Shown: positions 32,734 to 41,138 of the stretch, one piece after another
How the letters are laid out: the number at the start of each line of letters is the position of its first letter
Position numbering within the stretch: the first letter of the stretch is position 1
Source of the DNA: Albirhodobacter sp048262715
GTDB taxonomy: Bacteria; Pseudomonadota; Alphaproteobacteria; Rhodobacterales; Rhodobacteraceae
DNA: 64,000 nt
Direction of reading: 5' to 3'
Assembly: GCA_048262715.1 (NCBI GenBank)
Contig: JBLXEV010000010.1
Coordinates: forward strand, 124,001-188,000
The notes under the pieces: model-generated
What the model was told of the DNA's origin: nothing
The model's input: the letters and a program-made list of their open reading frames with translations, nothing else
Databases searched by the model: none
Translations under genes and position numbers: made by a program

Positions 32734-33897
32734 ATGACAGAGATGGTTTTCGGCACTGCGCCCGTTCGGGCCAGTGAACCAGTTCTTCCCAAATGGTGGC
32801 GCACGATCGACAAATGGTCGCTCTCTTGCGTGCTTGGGCTTTTTGGCGTCGGGCTCCTTTTGGGGCTCGCGGCCTCTGTGCCTTTGGCGGAGAAAAACGG
32901 GCTGGCCCCGTTCTATTATGTCACGCGGCAGGCGTTCTTTGGGGTCTTGGCGATTGCGGTGATGATCGGCGTCTCGATGATGCCGCCGAACCAGATCCGG
33001 CGTTTCGGCACCGTTGGCTTCGCGCTCGGGTTCGTGGCGATTGTGCTCTTGCCGTTCTTTGGCACCGATTTCGGCAAGGGCGCGGTGCGCTGGTTCTCGC
33101 TCGGCTTTGCCTCGGTGCAGCCCTCGGAATTCCTCAAGCCCGGTTTCGTCGTCTTCGCGGCATGGTTGATGGCCTCCTCCTATGAGGTCGCTGGCCCTCC
33201 GGGGAAGCTCTATTCCTTTATCGTTGTGCTCGTCGTCAGCCTGATGCTCGCGCTGCAGCCCGATTTCGGGCAGGCCTCCTTGGTGCTGTTTTCTTGGGGT
33301 GTGATGTATTTTGTGGCCGGTGCGCCGTTCACGCTCTTGTCGATCATCGTCGGGCTTGTCGTCTCGGCGGGGGTCTTCTCCTATAATATGTCCGAGCACT
33401 TTGCGCGCCGGATCAACGGCTTCCTCTCCACCGAGATTGATCCGCGCACCCAGATTGGCTATGCGACGAACGCGATCCAAGAGGGCGGGTTCTTCGGGGT
33501 TGGCGTGGGCGAGGGCACGGTGAAATGGTCGCTGCCCGATGCACATACCGATTTCATCATCGCGGTTGCGGCGGAAGAATACGGGTTGATCCTCGTGCTG
33601 ATCATCATCGCGCTTTACACCACCGTCGTCGTGCGGTCGCTCTCGCGGCTGATGTCGGAGCGCGATCACTTCACCCGCTTGGCGGGATCGGGCTTGGCCT
33701 GCGCCTTTGGCGTGCAGGCGCTGATCAATATGGGGGTTGCGGTACGGCTTTTGCCCGCGAAAGGGATGACGCTTCCCTTCGTCTCCTATGGCGGCTCCTC
33801 GGTGATCGCCTCGGGGATCGCGGTGGGGATGCTGCTCGCGCTGACGCGCACCCGTCCGCAGCACCAGTTGCATGATATCTACCGGAGGGGCCGCTAA
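32734..33897 (+). CDS. ftsW: Septal peptidoglycan polymerase FtsW
   Basis: A 387-residue SEDS-family glycosyltransferase partner of FtsI, with about ten membrane helices. SEDS motifs are visible: GKGAVRWFSLGFASVQPSEF, ALQPDFGQASL, AHTDFIIAVAAEEYGL and LPFVSYGGSSVIASG. A 198-base gap before it separates it from chrA and must contain its promoter. Overlaps murG by TAATG. Confidence 0.96.
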   Translation: MTEMVFGTAPVRASEPVLPKWWRTIDKWSLSCVLGLFGVGLLLGLAASVPLAEKNGLAPFYYVTRQAFFGVLAIAVMIGVSMMPPNQIRRFGTVGFALGFVAIVLLPFFGTDFGKGAVRWFSLGFASVQPSEFLKPGFVVFAAWLMASSYEVAGPPGKLYSFIVVLVVSLMLALQPDFGQASLVLFSWGVMYFVAGAPFTLLSIIVGLVVSAGVFSYNMSEHFARRINGFLSTEIDPRTQIGYATNAIQEGGFFGVGVGEGTVKWSLPDAHTDFIIAVAAEEYGLILVLIIIALYTTVVVRSLSRLMSERDHFTRLAGSGLACAFGVQALINMGVAVRLLPAKGMTLPFVSYGGSSVIASGIAVGMLLALTRTRPQHQLHDIYRRGR

Positions 33898-35006
33898 TGG
33901 CCCCCTCTGCGCCCAAGGCCCCGCTGCTGCTGATCGCGGCAGGCGGGACGGGCGGGCATATGTTCCCCGCGCAGGCCTTGGCGGAGGCGATGATCGCCAA
34001 GGGCTGGCGCGTGAAGCTCTCCACCGATAAGCGCGGGGCGCGCTATGCGGGTGCTTTCCCCGATGCGGTGCAGATCGAAGAGGTCTCCTCCGCGACCTTC
34101 GCGCGGGGCGGGGTGCTGGCAAAACTGCTGACGCCCTTCAGCATTTTGGGCGGCGTCCTCACGGCTTGCGCGCGCAATCTGGCGGATCGGCCGAAGGTCG
34201 TGATCGGCTTTGGCGGCTACCCGACGATCCCCGCGCTGAGTGCGGCTTGGGCCTTGCGGATCCCGCGCGCGATCCATGAGCAAAACGGCGTGATGGGGCG
34301 GGTGAACAAACTCTTCGCGCGCCGTGTCGATACCATCGCCTGCGGCACATGGCCGACTGATCTGCCTGCGGGCGTCGAGGGCATCCACACGGGCAATCCG
34401 GTGCGCGGCTCGGTGCTGTCGCGTGCGGCTGCGCCCTATATCGTGCCCGGCGATTATCCGATGTCGGTTCTGGTGATCGGCGGCTCGCAGGGCGCGCGGA
34501 TCCTGTCCGACATTGTGCCCGCAGCGCTGGCCAGCCTTTCCGAGGCGCTCAAGCCGCTGCTCAGGATCGCGCATCAGGCGCGCGGTGAAGATCATGCCCG
34601 CGTCGTCGCGTCCTATGAAGAGGCCGGAATTTCGGCGGAGGTGGAGCCGTTCTTCGCGGATGTGCCGCGCCGCCTGTCGGAATGCCAATTGGTGATTTCG
34701 CGCTCGGGGGCCTCCTCCGTGGCCGATATCTCCGTGATCGGTCGGCCCGCGATCCTTATTCCCTATGCCGCCGCCACCGGCGACCATCAAACCGCCAATG
34801 CGCGCGGGCTGGTGGGCGCGGGGGCTGCAATCCTGATCCCCGAGAGCGCCTTGAGCGCGCAAAGCTTGGCCGATCAAATTTCCCTCATACTGGACAATCC
34901 GCGCGGGGCATTGCAAATGGCCACCGCCGCGATGGGCTGCGGTCGCCCCGATGCGACCGAGCGCCTGTGCGATTGTGTAGAAGACCTTGCAAGGAACCAA
35001 AAATGA
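33897..35006 (+). CDS. murG: UDP-GlcNAc transferase MurG (lipid II synthesis)
   Basis: A 369-residue peripheral membrane glycosyltransferase adding GlcNAc to lipid I. Motifs: AAGGTGGHMFPAQALA near the N-terminus, GFGGYPTIPALSA, HEQNGVMGRVNK and, in the C-terminal domain, GGSQGARILS and SRSGASSVADI. Ends in ATGA overlap with murC. Confidence 0.97.
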   Translation: MAPSAPKAPLLLIAAGGTGGHMFPAQALAEAMIAKGWRVKLSTDKRGARYAGAFPDAVQIEEVSSATFARGGVLAKLLTPFSILGGVLTACARNLADRPKVVIGFGGYPTIPALSAAWALRIPRAIHEQNGVMGRVNKLFARRVDTIACGTWPTDLPAGVEGIHTGNPVRGSVLSRAAAPYIVPGDYPMSVLVIGGSQGARILSDIVPAALASLSEALKPLLRIAHQARGEDHARVVASYEEAGISAEVEPFFADVPRRLSECQLVISRSGASSVADISVIGRPAILIPYAAATGDHQTANARGLVGAGAAILIPESALSAQSLADQISLILDNPRGALQMATAAMGCGRPDATERLCDCVEDLARNQK

Positions 35007-36421
35007 ACGCCGCGACGAAACTTCCCGGAGAGCTGGGCCCCATCCATTTTATCGGTATTGGCGGCATCGGCATGTCGGGCATCGCGGAAGTGCTGATGAC
35101 ACAGGGCTTCACGGTGCAGGGATCTGACGCGAAAGCCTCGAAGATCACCGATCGTCTGGTGTCGCTGGGCGCGACAGTGTTTGAGGGCCAGCGCGCCGAG
35201 AACATCGGGTCGGCGGCGGTTGTGGTGATTTCCACCGCGATCAAACCGGGCAATCCCGAGTTGGAAGAGGCGCGCCGCCTTGGCCTTCCTGTCGTGCGCC
35301 GTGCGGAGATGCTGGCCGAGCTAATGCGTCTGCGCTCCAATATCGCGGTCGCGGGGACGCATGGTAAAACCACGACCACGACGATGGTGGCGACGCTGCT
35401 CGACAAGGGTAATTTTGACCCGACCGTGATCAATGGCGGGGTGATCCACGCCTATGGCTCGAATGCGCGGGCAGGGGCGGGCGAATGGATGGTGGTGGAG
35501 GCGGATGAGTCCGATGGCTCGTTCAACCGCCTGCCCGCGACCATCGCGATCGTCACCAATATCGACCCCGAGCATATGGAGCACTGGGGCAGCTTCGATG
35601 CGCTGCGCAAAGGGTTCTATGATTTCGTCTCCAATATTCCGTTCTACGGTCTGGCCGTCTGCTGCACCGATCACCCCGAGGTTCAAGCACTGGTGGGCAA
35701 GATCACGGATCGCCGCGTGGTCACGTTCGGCTTCAACCCGCAGGCCGATGTGCGCGCCGTGAACCTGACCTATAAGGCGGGCGTCGCGCATTTCGATATC
35801 GCGCTGCAAGGCGAGGGCGAGGGCGCTGTCATCGAGGGATGCTCGTTGCCGATGCCGGGGGATCACAACGTCTCCAACGCGCTGTCGGCTGTGGCAGTTG
35901 CCCGCCATCTGGGTATGAAGATGGAAGAAATCAAAGCCGCGCTGGCGGGGTTTGGCGGGGTCAATCGGCGCTTCACCAAAGTCGCTGAAGTCAACGGCGT
36001 CACGATCATTGATGACTACGGGCACCACCCTGTCGAGATTGCGGCCGTGCTCAAAGCCGCGCGGCAAGCGACCTCTGGCACGCCGGGCGCGCGGGTGATC
36101 GCGGTGCATCAGCCGCATCGCTATTCGCGCCTGCAATCGTTGTTCGAGGATTTCTGCACCTGCTTCAATGATGCCGATGTTGTCGGAATCGCGGAAGTCT
36201 ATGCGGCGGGCGAAGATCCGATTGCGGGCGCCTCGCGCGATGATCTGGTCGCGGGCCTGCTACGCCACGGCCACCGCTACGCGCGGGCCGTCCTCAACGA
36301 GGAGGATCTGGCGCGTTTGGTGCGCGAGCAAGCGCGCGAGGGCGATATGGTTGTCTGCCTCGGCGCGGGGACGATTTCAGTTTGGGCGCATGGTTTGCCA
36401 GCGCGCTTGGCCAAGGGTTAA
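35003..36421 (+). CDS. murC: UDP-MurNAc:L-alanine ligase MurC
   Basis: A 472-residue Mur ligase. Motifs: IGIGGIGMSGIAEVL, AGTHGKTTTTTMVATLL (P-loop), EADESDGSF, NIDPEHMEHW, DDYGHHPVEI and HQPHRYSR. ATG 35003 is set by the ATGA overlap with murG and the family N-terminus; the frame runs upstream to 34682 inside murG without meaning. Confidence 0.97.
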   Translation: MNAATKLPGELGPIHFIGIGGIGMSGIAEVLMTQGFTVQGSDAKASKITDRLVSLGATVFEGQRAENIGSAAVVVISTAIKPGNPELEEARRLGLPVVRRAEMLAELMRLRSNIAVAGTHGKTTTTTMVATLLDKGNFDPTVINGGVIHAYGSNARAGAGEWMVVEADESDGSFNRLPATIAIVTNIDPEHMEHWGSFDALRKGFYDFVSNIPFYGLAVCCTDHPEVQALVGKITDRRVVTFGFNPQADVRAVNLTYKAGVAHFDIALQGEGEGAVIEGCSLPMPGDHNVSNALSAVAVARHLGMKMEEIKAALAGFGGVNRRFTKVAEVNGVTIIDDYGHHPVEIAAVLKAARQATSGTPGARVIAVHQPHRYSRLQSLFEDFCTCFNDADVVGIAEVYAAGEDPIAGASRDDLVAGLLRHGHRYARAVLNEEDLARLVREQAREGDMVVCLGAGTISVWAHGLPARLAKG

Positions 36422-36601
36422 CTGGCAGGGCCTTTCGCCTGCCTCCATCAGAATTGAGGGCCGCCTGAGCGCGGCATCTCGCATATTCTCAGCGATCCCG
36501 CAGCTATGTGGTCGCCGAGACTATGTCGGTGTTTACTACCCCGCCTTATGTCCGTGCTGTTTTGCCTTTCATATTTTCCTCTCGAAAGACTGGAGCCCGC
36601 T

Positions 36602-36847
36602 ATGACGTACTCACTCATCACCGCTTGCCTATGGGCGCTTTGCGCGACCGTAATTGCTTTCGCTCCGCGACGGTTTCATTGGCGCGGGGCATGGGCATTG
36701 ATCATCAGCGGCGTGCCGTTGATCGGTTGGGTCACGCTGGATCACGGGCCGCTTTTGGGGCTTTTGTGCCTCGCGGGCGGGATCTCTGTGCTGCGCTATC
36801 CGGCGATGCATTTGTTCCGCAAACTGCGCCAAGAACGCGCTGAGTAA
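36602..36847 (+). CDS. DUF2484 small membrane protein
   Basis: An 81-residue protein with two or three hydrophobic segments (MTYSLITACLWALCATVIA..., GAWALIISGVPLIGWV, LLGLLCLAGGISVL) and a basic C-terminus. It matches the DUF2484 family, which in Rhodobacterales sits between murC and murB. GGAG site before ATG 36602. Role in the envelope unknown. Confidence 0.8.
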   Translation: MTYSLITACLWALCATVIAFAPRRFHWRGAWALIISGVPLIGWVTLDHGPLLGLLCLAGGISVLRYPAMHLFRKLRQERAE

Positions 36848-37062
36848 CGCGCGCTTTCCGGCCCGTGGTCTTCACGACTGCGGGTGGGAAACCACTATAG
36901 GTTGTATCTCGCGCTGCATTTTTCACACTCTGTCTCATTTGAAACAAATTGAGACCAAATTCCGCCTCTACTTACTTGGTTAATAAGTTCTTGCGCGCGT
37001 CTTGCGTTTGATCCGCCGGATCGCGCGGGTGCGATGCGCTTATCCAAGGCTGGAGGCCTCCC

Positions 37063-38190
37063 ATGGCAACGACCTTCACGGTTTTCTCGCTCGGCAAGCT
37101 TGCCGATATGGACACACTTGAGGGCAATACCGTTGCCGAAAACGCCGGCGCGCTCGTGGGGATGACGTTTGGCGGCGAGGGCGATGCTCTGCTCAACAGT
37201 GCGGCCACCTTTTCGCCCGGAACCTGGGGCTATACTGGGGGAACCAACACCGCCTATGATCAAGACAACTCACCAAACGAGTATTTCCGGATCAATGGCG
37301 GGGCCAATCAAGTCTTCGATTCCTCGGTGATCTTCAACGCGACCATCACCTATATCGACGGCACCACGGCGAATATTACCGCTGTGATCGCGCAAGATAC
37401 CAATGGCAATACCTATTGGGTGCCAGAGTTCTCTGCCAATACCGATCAGACCGCGATGGAGGCGAAAGGCATCCGGTCGCTGACGCTCAATAGCTTGGAG
37501 GGCGATAGCTACAGCGGGTTGACGGGGGATCGTCAGGCGTGGAATGCGGTGACCTGCTATCTGCGCGGGACGATGATCCTCACCGATCAAGGCGAGCGCC
37601 CGATTGAGGATCTTCTTGCGGGGGATCTTGTCCAGACCCGTGACAACGGCTTGCAGCCGATCCGCTGGATCGGAGCGAGTTCGGTGATGGCGCAGGGAAA
37701 ACTTGCCCCCATTCGTATCGCGCGTGGCGCTTTGGGCGAGGGACGTCCCAAGCGCGATCTCTATGTGTCGCGGCAGCACCGGATGTTGCTGCAATCGAAA
37801 ATCGCGGAGCGGATGGTGGGCGCGCAAGAGGTGTTGACGCCTGCGATCAAACTCACCGCGCTCGATGGTGTGCAAGAGAGTGCCACGCCGCGGTTGGTGA
37901 CCTATTTCCACCTGCTGACCGAACGCCACGAGATCATTTTCGCGGAAGGCTGCCAAAGCGAGACTTTGCTCACGGGGCCGCAAGCGGTGCAGGCCATGGG
38001 GCCGGAGGCCGTGGAGGAGTTGGAGGCGCTGTTCCCGGGGGTGCTCACCGAAGCTACCCCGCCCGCGCGGCAGATTTTCCAATCGGCGCGGCTGGCAAAG
38101 CTCTTCGCGCGGCATGAGAAACACGGAAAGCCGCTCACATTTGATGCAGAAGCAGATGCGTTTTCGACGCTCTCCGATCAGGCAGCCTGA
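37063..38190 (+). CDS. Hint-domain (hedgehog/intein-like) protein inside the dcw cluster
   Basis: A 375-residue protein. The first 164 residues are Thr/Gly/Asn-rich and beta-like, without a signal peptide. The Hint_2-type domain begins at Cys165 (VTCYLRGTMILTDQGERPIEDLLAGDLV) and includes RDLYVSRQHRMLLQS; Cys165 is placed like a self-splicing/autocleavage nucleophile. The C-terminal 100 residues are charged. Such proteins are common as free-standing genes in Rhodobacteraceae, often thought to be secreted, but one between DUF2484 and murB is out of place. Function unknown. Confidence 0.82.
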   Translation: MATTFTVFSLGKLADMDTLEGNTVAENAGALVGMTFGGEGDALLNSAATFSPGTWGYTGGTNTAYDQDNSPNEYFRINGGANQVFDSSVIFNATITYIDGTTANITAVIAQDTNGNTYWVPEFSANTDQTAMEAKGIRSLTLNSLEGDSYSGLTGDRQAWNAVTCYLRGTMILTDQGERPIEDLLAGDLVQTRDNGLQPIRWIGASSVMAQGKLAPIRIARGALGEGRPKRDLYVSRQHRMLLQSKIAERMVGAQEVLTPAIKLTALDGVQESATPRLVTYFHLLTERHEIIFAEGCQSETLLTGPQAVQAMGPEAVEELEALFPGVLTEATPPARQIFQSARLAKLFARHEKHGKPLTFDAEADAFSTLSDQAA

Positions 38191-38299
38191 TCCTTGCCTT
38201 TGGGCTGAGGCAAGTGGGGGATCCTTCCGCCTCCCGAGGCCGTGAGCAACGCAGGGGAGGGGCTTGCCCCGTTGCCGATCTGGCGCTACTCACTGGCGC

Positions 38300-39235
38300 A
38301 TGATCGAGCTTTCCCAGACCCTCTCCCGTTACACCCCGCGCGGCGCTTTGACGCCCGCCCGTCCGCTGGCCGATCTGACATGGTTGCGCGTGGGCGGCCC
38401 TGCGGATTACCTGTTCCAGCCCGCAGATCTTGAGGACTTGCAGGCGTTCCTGAAGGCATTGCCGCAGGAGATCCCTGTCTTTCCGATCGGCGTTGGCTCC
38501 AATCTGATCGTGCGGGATGGCGGCATTCGGGCGGTGGTGATCCGTCTGGGGCGCGGGTTCAACGGCATCGAGATCGAGGGCAACCGTGTGATCGCGGGGG
38601 CGGCGGCGCTGGATGCGCATGTCGCGCGTAAAGCGGCACAGGCGGGGGTCGATCTGACCTTCCTGCGCACCATTCCCGGCGCAATCGGCGGCGCGATGCG
38701 GATGAACGCGGGCTGCTACGGATCTTACGTGGCTGATCACCTGATCGAGGCCCATGCGGTGACCCGCGAGGGTGAGGCGGTTGTGATCCCCGCACAAGAT
38801 CTGGCGTTTGGCTATCGGCAATCGTCCTTGCCCGAGGGCTGGGTTTTGACGGCGGCGGTGCTGGAAGGCGCCTCGGGCGATCCCGAAGCTTTAGAGGCGC
38901 GAATGCTGGATCAACTTGCTAAGCGCGATGCGAGCCAGCCCACGAAGGAGCGCTCCGCAGGCTCCACCTTCCGCAATCCGGCTGGCTTTTCCTCCACGGG
39001 GCAGGCGGATGATGTGCATGATCTCAAGGCGTGGAAGGTCATCGACAACGCCGGAATGCGCGGCGCTCGGCAGGGCGGGGCGCAGATGTCGGAGATGCAT
39101 TCCAACTTCCTGATCAATACTGGTGGGGCCTCGGCACAAGATCTTGAGGGTCTCGGCGAGGAAGTGCGTAAAAAGGTTTTGCAGACGCAAGGAATTTCGT
39201 TAGTATGGGAAATCAAGCGCGTAGGTGAGTTTTAA
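38300..39235 (+). CDS. murB: UDP-N-acetylenolpyruvoylglucosamine reductase MurB
   Basis: A 311-residue FAD enzyme of precursor synthesis. Motifs: TWLRVGGPADYLF, GVGSNLIVRDGGI, TIPGAIGGAMRMNAGCYG and AGSTFRNP (catalytic region), typical of type I MurB. ATG 38300 gives the family start; 12 upstream in-frame codons are unsupported. In related genomes ddl follows directly; here it does not. Confidence 0.96.
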   Translation: MIELSQTLSRYTPRGALTPARPLADLTWLRVGGPADYLFQPADLEDLQAFLKALPQEIPVFPIGVGSNLIVRDGGIRAVVIRLGRGFNGIEIEGNRVIAGAAALDAHVARKAAQAGVDLTFLRTIPGAIGGAMRMNAGCYGSYVADHLIEAHAVTREGEAVVIPAQDLAFGYRQSSLPEGWVLTAAVLEGASGDPEALEARMLDQLAKRDASQPTKERSAGSTFRNPAGFSSTGQADDVHDLKAWKVIDNAGMRGARQGGAQMSEMHSNFLINTGGASAQDLEGLGEEVRKKVLQTQGISLVWEIKRVGEF

Positions 39236-39426
39236 TCCCATTTTGGTGCCAAACGGCCCGCGTGCTTACGAATTGGCAAGGCTCGAATTTTACGAGCTGC
39301 GCCCGATAAGACCCTGACAAACAGGGAAATATCTCTGATCGGCGGGAAATCCCGTCATGAAACAGAGAAACGGCCCCGACAAACGGGGACAACGCCCCAA
39401 CGTGGGCACAGGCGAAAGTGGCGGGT
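39236..39426. other. Spacer after murB in the expected ddl position
   Basis: About 190 bases with no convincing gene on either strand. It holds short repeats (gacaAACAGGGa and gacaAACGGGGa) and a small GGGA-aa-TCCC hairpin. A minus-strand open frame (39213-39524) has no recognisable similarity. Confidence 0.5.
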
Positions 39427-39573
39427 ATGTCGAGCAGGATGTCCCACCGGAGTGCGGTAGCTTTTTGCGGCATGGGGGTTTCCTCTGGTTGCAAGATCAC
39501 GATGCGCGGTAGCGCGGCTCTCACGGTGGCTCACTTCACAGAATTGATGCAGCCCTTCGGGTGGCACGCATGA
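39427..39573 (+). pseudogene. Possible ddl (D-Ala-D-Ala ligase) N-terminal remnant
   Basis: A 48-codon frame starting MSSRMSHRSAVAFCGMG and continuing VSSGCKITMRGSAAL. It can be aligned position by position with the N-terminus of Ddl, which runs KVAVLxGGxSxEREVSLxSGAA. Only the pattern and a few identical residues remain (AV, G, S, AA); the essential Glu of the S-x-E-R-E-V-S-L motif is gone. It sits exactly where ddl lies in related genomes, between murB and ftsQ. The frame ends at TGA 39571-39573. The match could be coincidence. Confidence 0.3.
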
Positions 39574-39671
39574 TTTGGGGTTCCCGGATCATCGGCGGCT
39601 TGGTGTGTGGCGCTCAGATCTGTCGCGCACCCGAGTTCGGGCGGGGCAAGGGTGCCCCGCGCCAAGAGCCG

Positions 39672-41138
39672 ATGATGCGCGCCTATCGCCCCGAGCAGCC
39701 TGCGATGCCGCAGGCGGGCTTTGCCCCTGCGCCGCAGGGCTACGACCCTCAGGGCTATGATCCGCAAGAGTTCGATCCGCAAGGCTATGATCCGCAGGGC
39801 TATCAGGCACCGCAGGAGGACGACGGGTATCACGGCTATGCCGAGGCGCAGGGTGAGGCTGACCCGCGCGATTATTACGACGCGCAGGATGGGTTTGATG
39901 CCTTTGGCGCGCCGATCCAGCATCGGCCCCAATACGTGCCGGACTATGCCCCTGCACCAATGGCAGCCCCCGTGGCGGCCAAAGGCTTTAGCGCGCCTCC
40001 GCGTGGCGGGATACAGGCCCCTGCGCCGCAGTATCAGGCCGCGCGCCCTCAGCCCGCTGTCGGCAAGCCCCAAATGGGCAGGCCCCCAGTGGGCAGCCCT
40101 CCAATGAGCCGCCGCGCCGAGGCGAAGGCCGAGAAAGCCGCCTATCAGGCGCAGAAAACGGCGATGAAGGCCGCAGGTCGGGCGCAAAAACAGGCCGAAA
40201 AGGCTGCGCGGGCGAGTGCCAACCGCGCAGCCCCTCAGGTTATCGCGCGCCCCACGGCGCAGGCCGCCGCGCCGCATCATGTAAAGCGCGATCCCGCGCC
40301 GTCGCGGATGGCGTATCGCCTCCAGCGGCTCTGGCTCACGCCGCTGTTCCGCGGGTTCACCCGTGTTGGTGTGCCGGTCTTTGGTGTCGTGCTGGGGCTT
40401 GGCCTCTGGCTTGGCGATGACGGCCGTCGCGCCGATTTGGTGGAGCGCTACGACGAGATCGTGCGCTCGGTGCAAGAGCGCCCCGAATTCATGGTCTCGA
40501 TGCTGAAAATTGAGGGCGCGAGCCCTGAGGTCGATGCCGCGATCCGCACGATGATGCCGGTGAAACTGCCTGCCTCGTCATTCCAGATTGATCTGGAAGC
40601 GATGCACGATCTGATCACGCGGTTGGATGCTGTTGCGGAGGCACGGTTGGTGATCCGCGATGGCGGGACGCTGGATGTGAACGTGACCGAGCGCGTGCCC
40701 GCGATTTTGTGGCGGCACCAGACCGGAATTGAGATGCTGGATGCCGAGGGGCACCGTGTCGCGACGCTGTTGGATCGTGGTGCACGGCCCGATCTGCCGC
40801 TGATCGCGGGGCGTGGCGCGGAGAAATACGTGCCCGAGGCGCTCGATATTCTCGCTGCTGCAACCCCGATCCTGCCGCGTGCGCGCGGGGTTGTGCGGGT
40901 GGGCGAGCGGCGCTGGGATATCGTGCTGGATCGCGGGCAACGGATCATGCTGCCGCAGGATAATCCGGTGCTTGCTGTCGAGCGCCTACTCGCGATTGAT
41001 GCGGCCGAAGATTTGATGGACCGCGATTTTACACATCTTGATTTGCGCAACCAAGACCGCCCGACGATCCGGCTTTCGGAGGCCGCATTGGAGGCCTTCC
41101 AAACGATCAAAGGCGCTGAGACGAGGGTTAAGAAATGA
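39672..41138 (+). CDS. ftsQ: Cell division protein FtsQ with very long N-terminal extension
   Basis: 488 residues from ATG 39672 (AAGAG site); the frame is open back to GTG 39561, giving 525. The transmembrane helix (RVGVPVFGVVLGLGLWL) lies near residue 230 and is followed by a POTRA domain (FMVSMLKIEGASPEVDAAI) and the FtsQ beta domain to the end. Usual alphaproteobacterial FtsQ has roughly 30-60 residues before the helix; here there are about 225. They comprise GYDPQ repeats, an acidic Tyr-rich stretch, a Pro/Gln/Ala region and an Ala/Lys-rich helix (EAKAEKAAYQAQKTAMKAAG). Downstream ftsA overlaps by ATGA. Confidence 0.9.
   Translation: MMRAYRPEQPAMPQAGFAPAPQGYDPQGYDPQEFDPQGYDPQGYQAPQEDDGYHGYAEAQGEADPRDYYDAQDGFDAFGAPIQHRPQYVPDYAPAPMAAPVAAKGFSAPPRGGIQAPAPQYQAARPQPAVGKPQMGRPPVGSPPMSRRAEAKAEKAAYQAQKTAMKAAGRAQKQAEKAARASANRAAPQVIARPTAQAAAPHHVKRDPAPSRMAYRLQRLWLTPLFRGFTRVGVPVFGVVLGLGLWLGDDGRRADLVERYDEIVRSVQERPEFMVSMLKIEGASPEVDAAIRTMMPVKLPASSFQIDLEAMHDLITRLDAVAEARLVIRDGGTLDVNVTERVPAILWRHQTGIEMLDAEGHRVATLLDRGARPDLPLIAGRGAEKYVPEALDILAAATPILPRARGVVRVGERRWDIVLDRGQRIMLPQDNPVLAVERLLAIDAAEDLMDRDFTHLDLRNQDRPTIRLSEAALEAFQTIKGAETRVKK
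39738..39806 (+). repeat. 15-bp minisatellite in ftsQ encoding GYDPQ
   Basis: About 4.5 tandem units of 15 bases (consensus GGCTATGATCCGCAR), with unit boundaries at 39738, 39753, 39768, 39783 and 39798. They translate as GYDPQ-GYDPQ-EFDPQ-GYDPQ-GYQ. In-frame unit gain or loss would be tolerated. Confidence 0.85.

Noticed and set aside
39213..39524. Minus-strand 103-codon frame between murB and ftsQ
   Set aside because: No recognisable similarity, and it overlaps the murB end and the possible ddl remnant.
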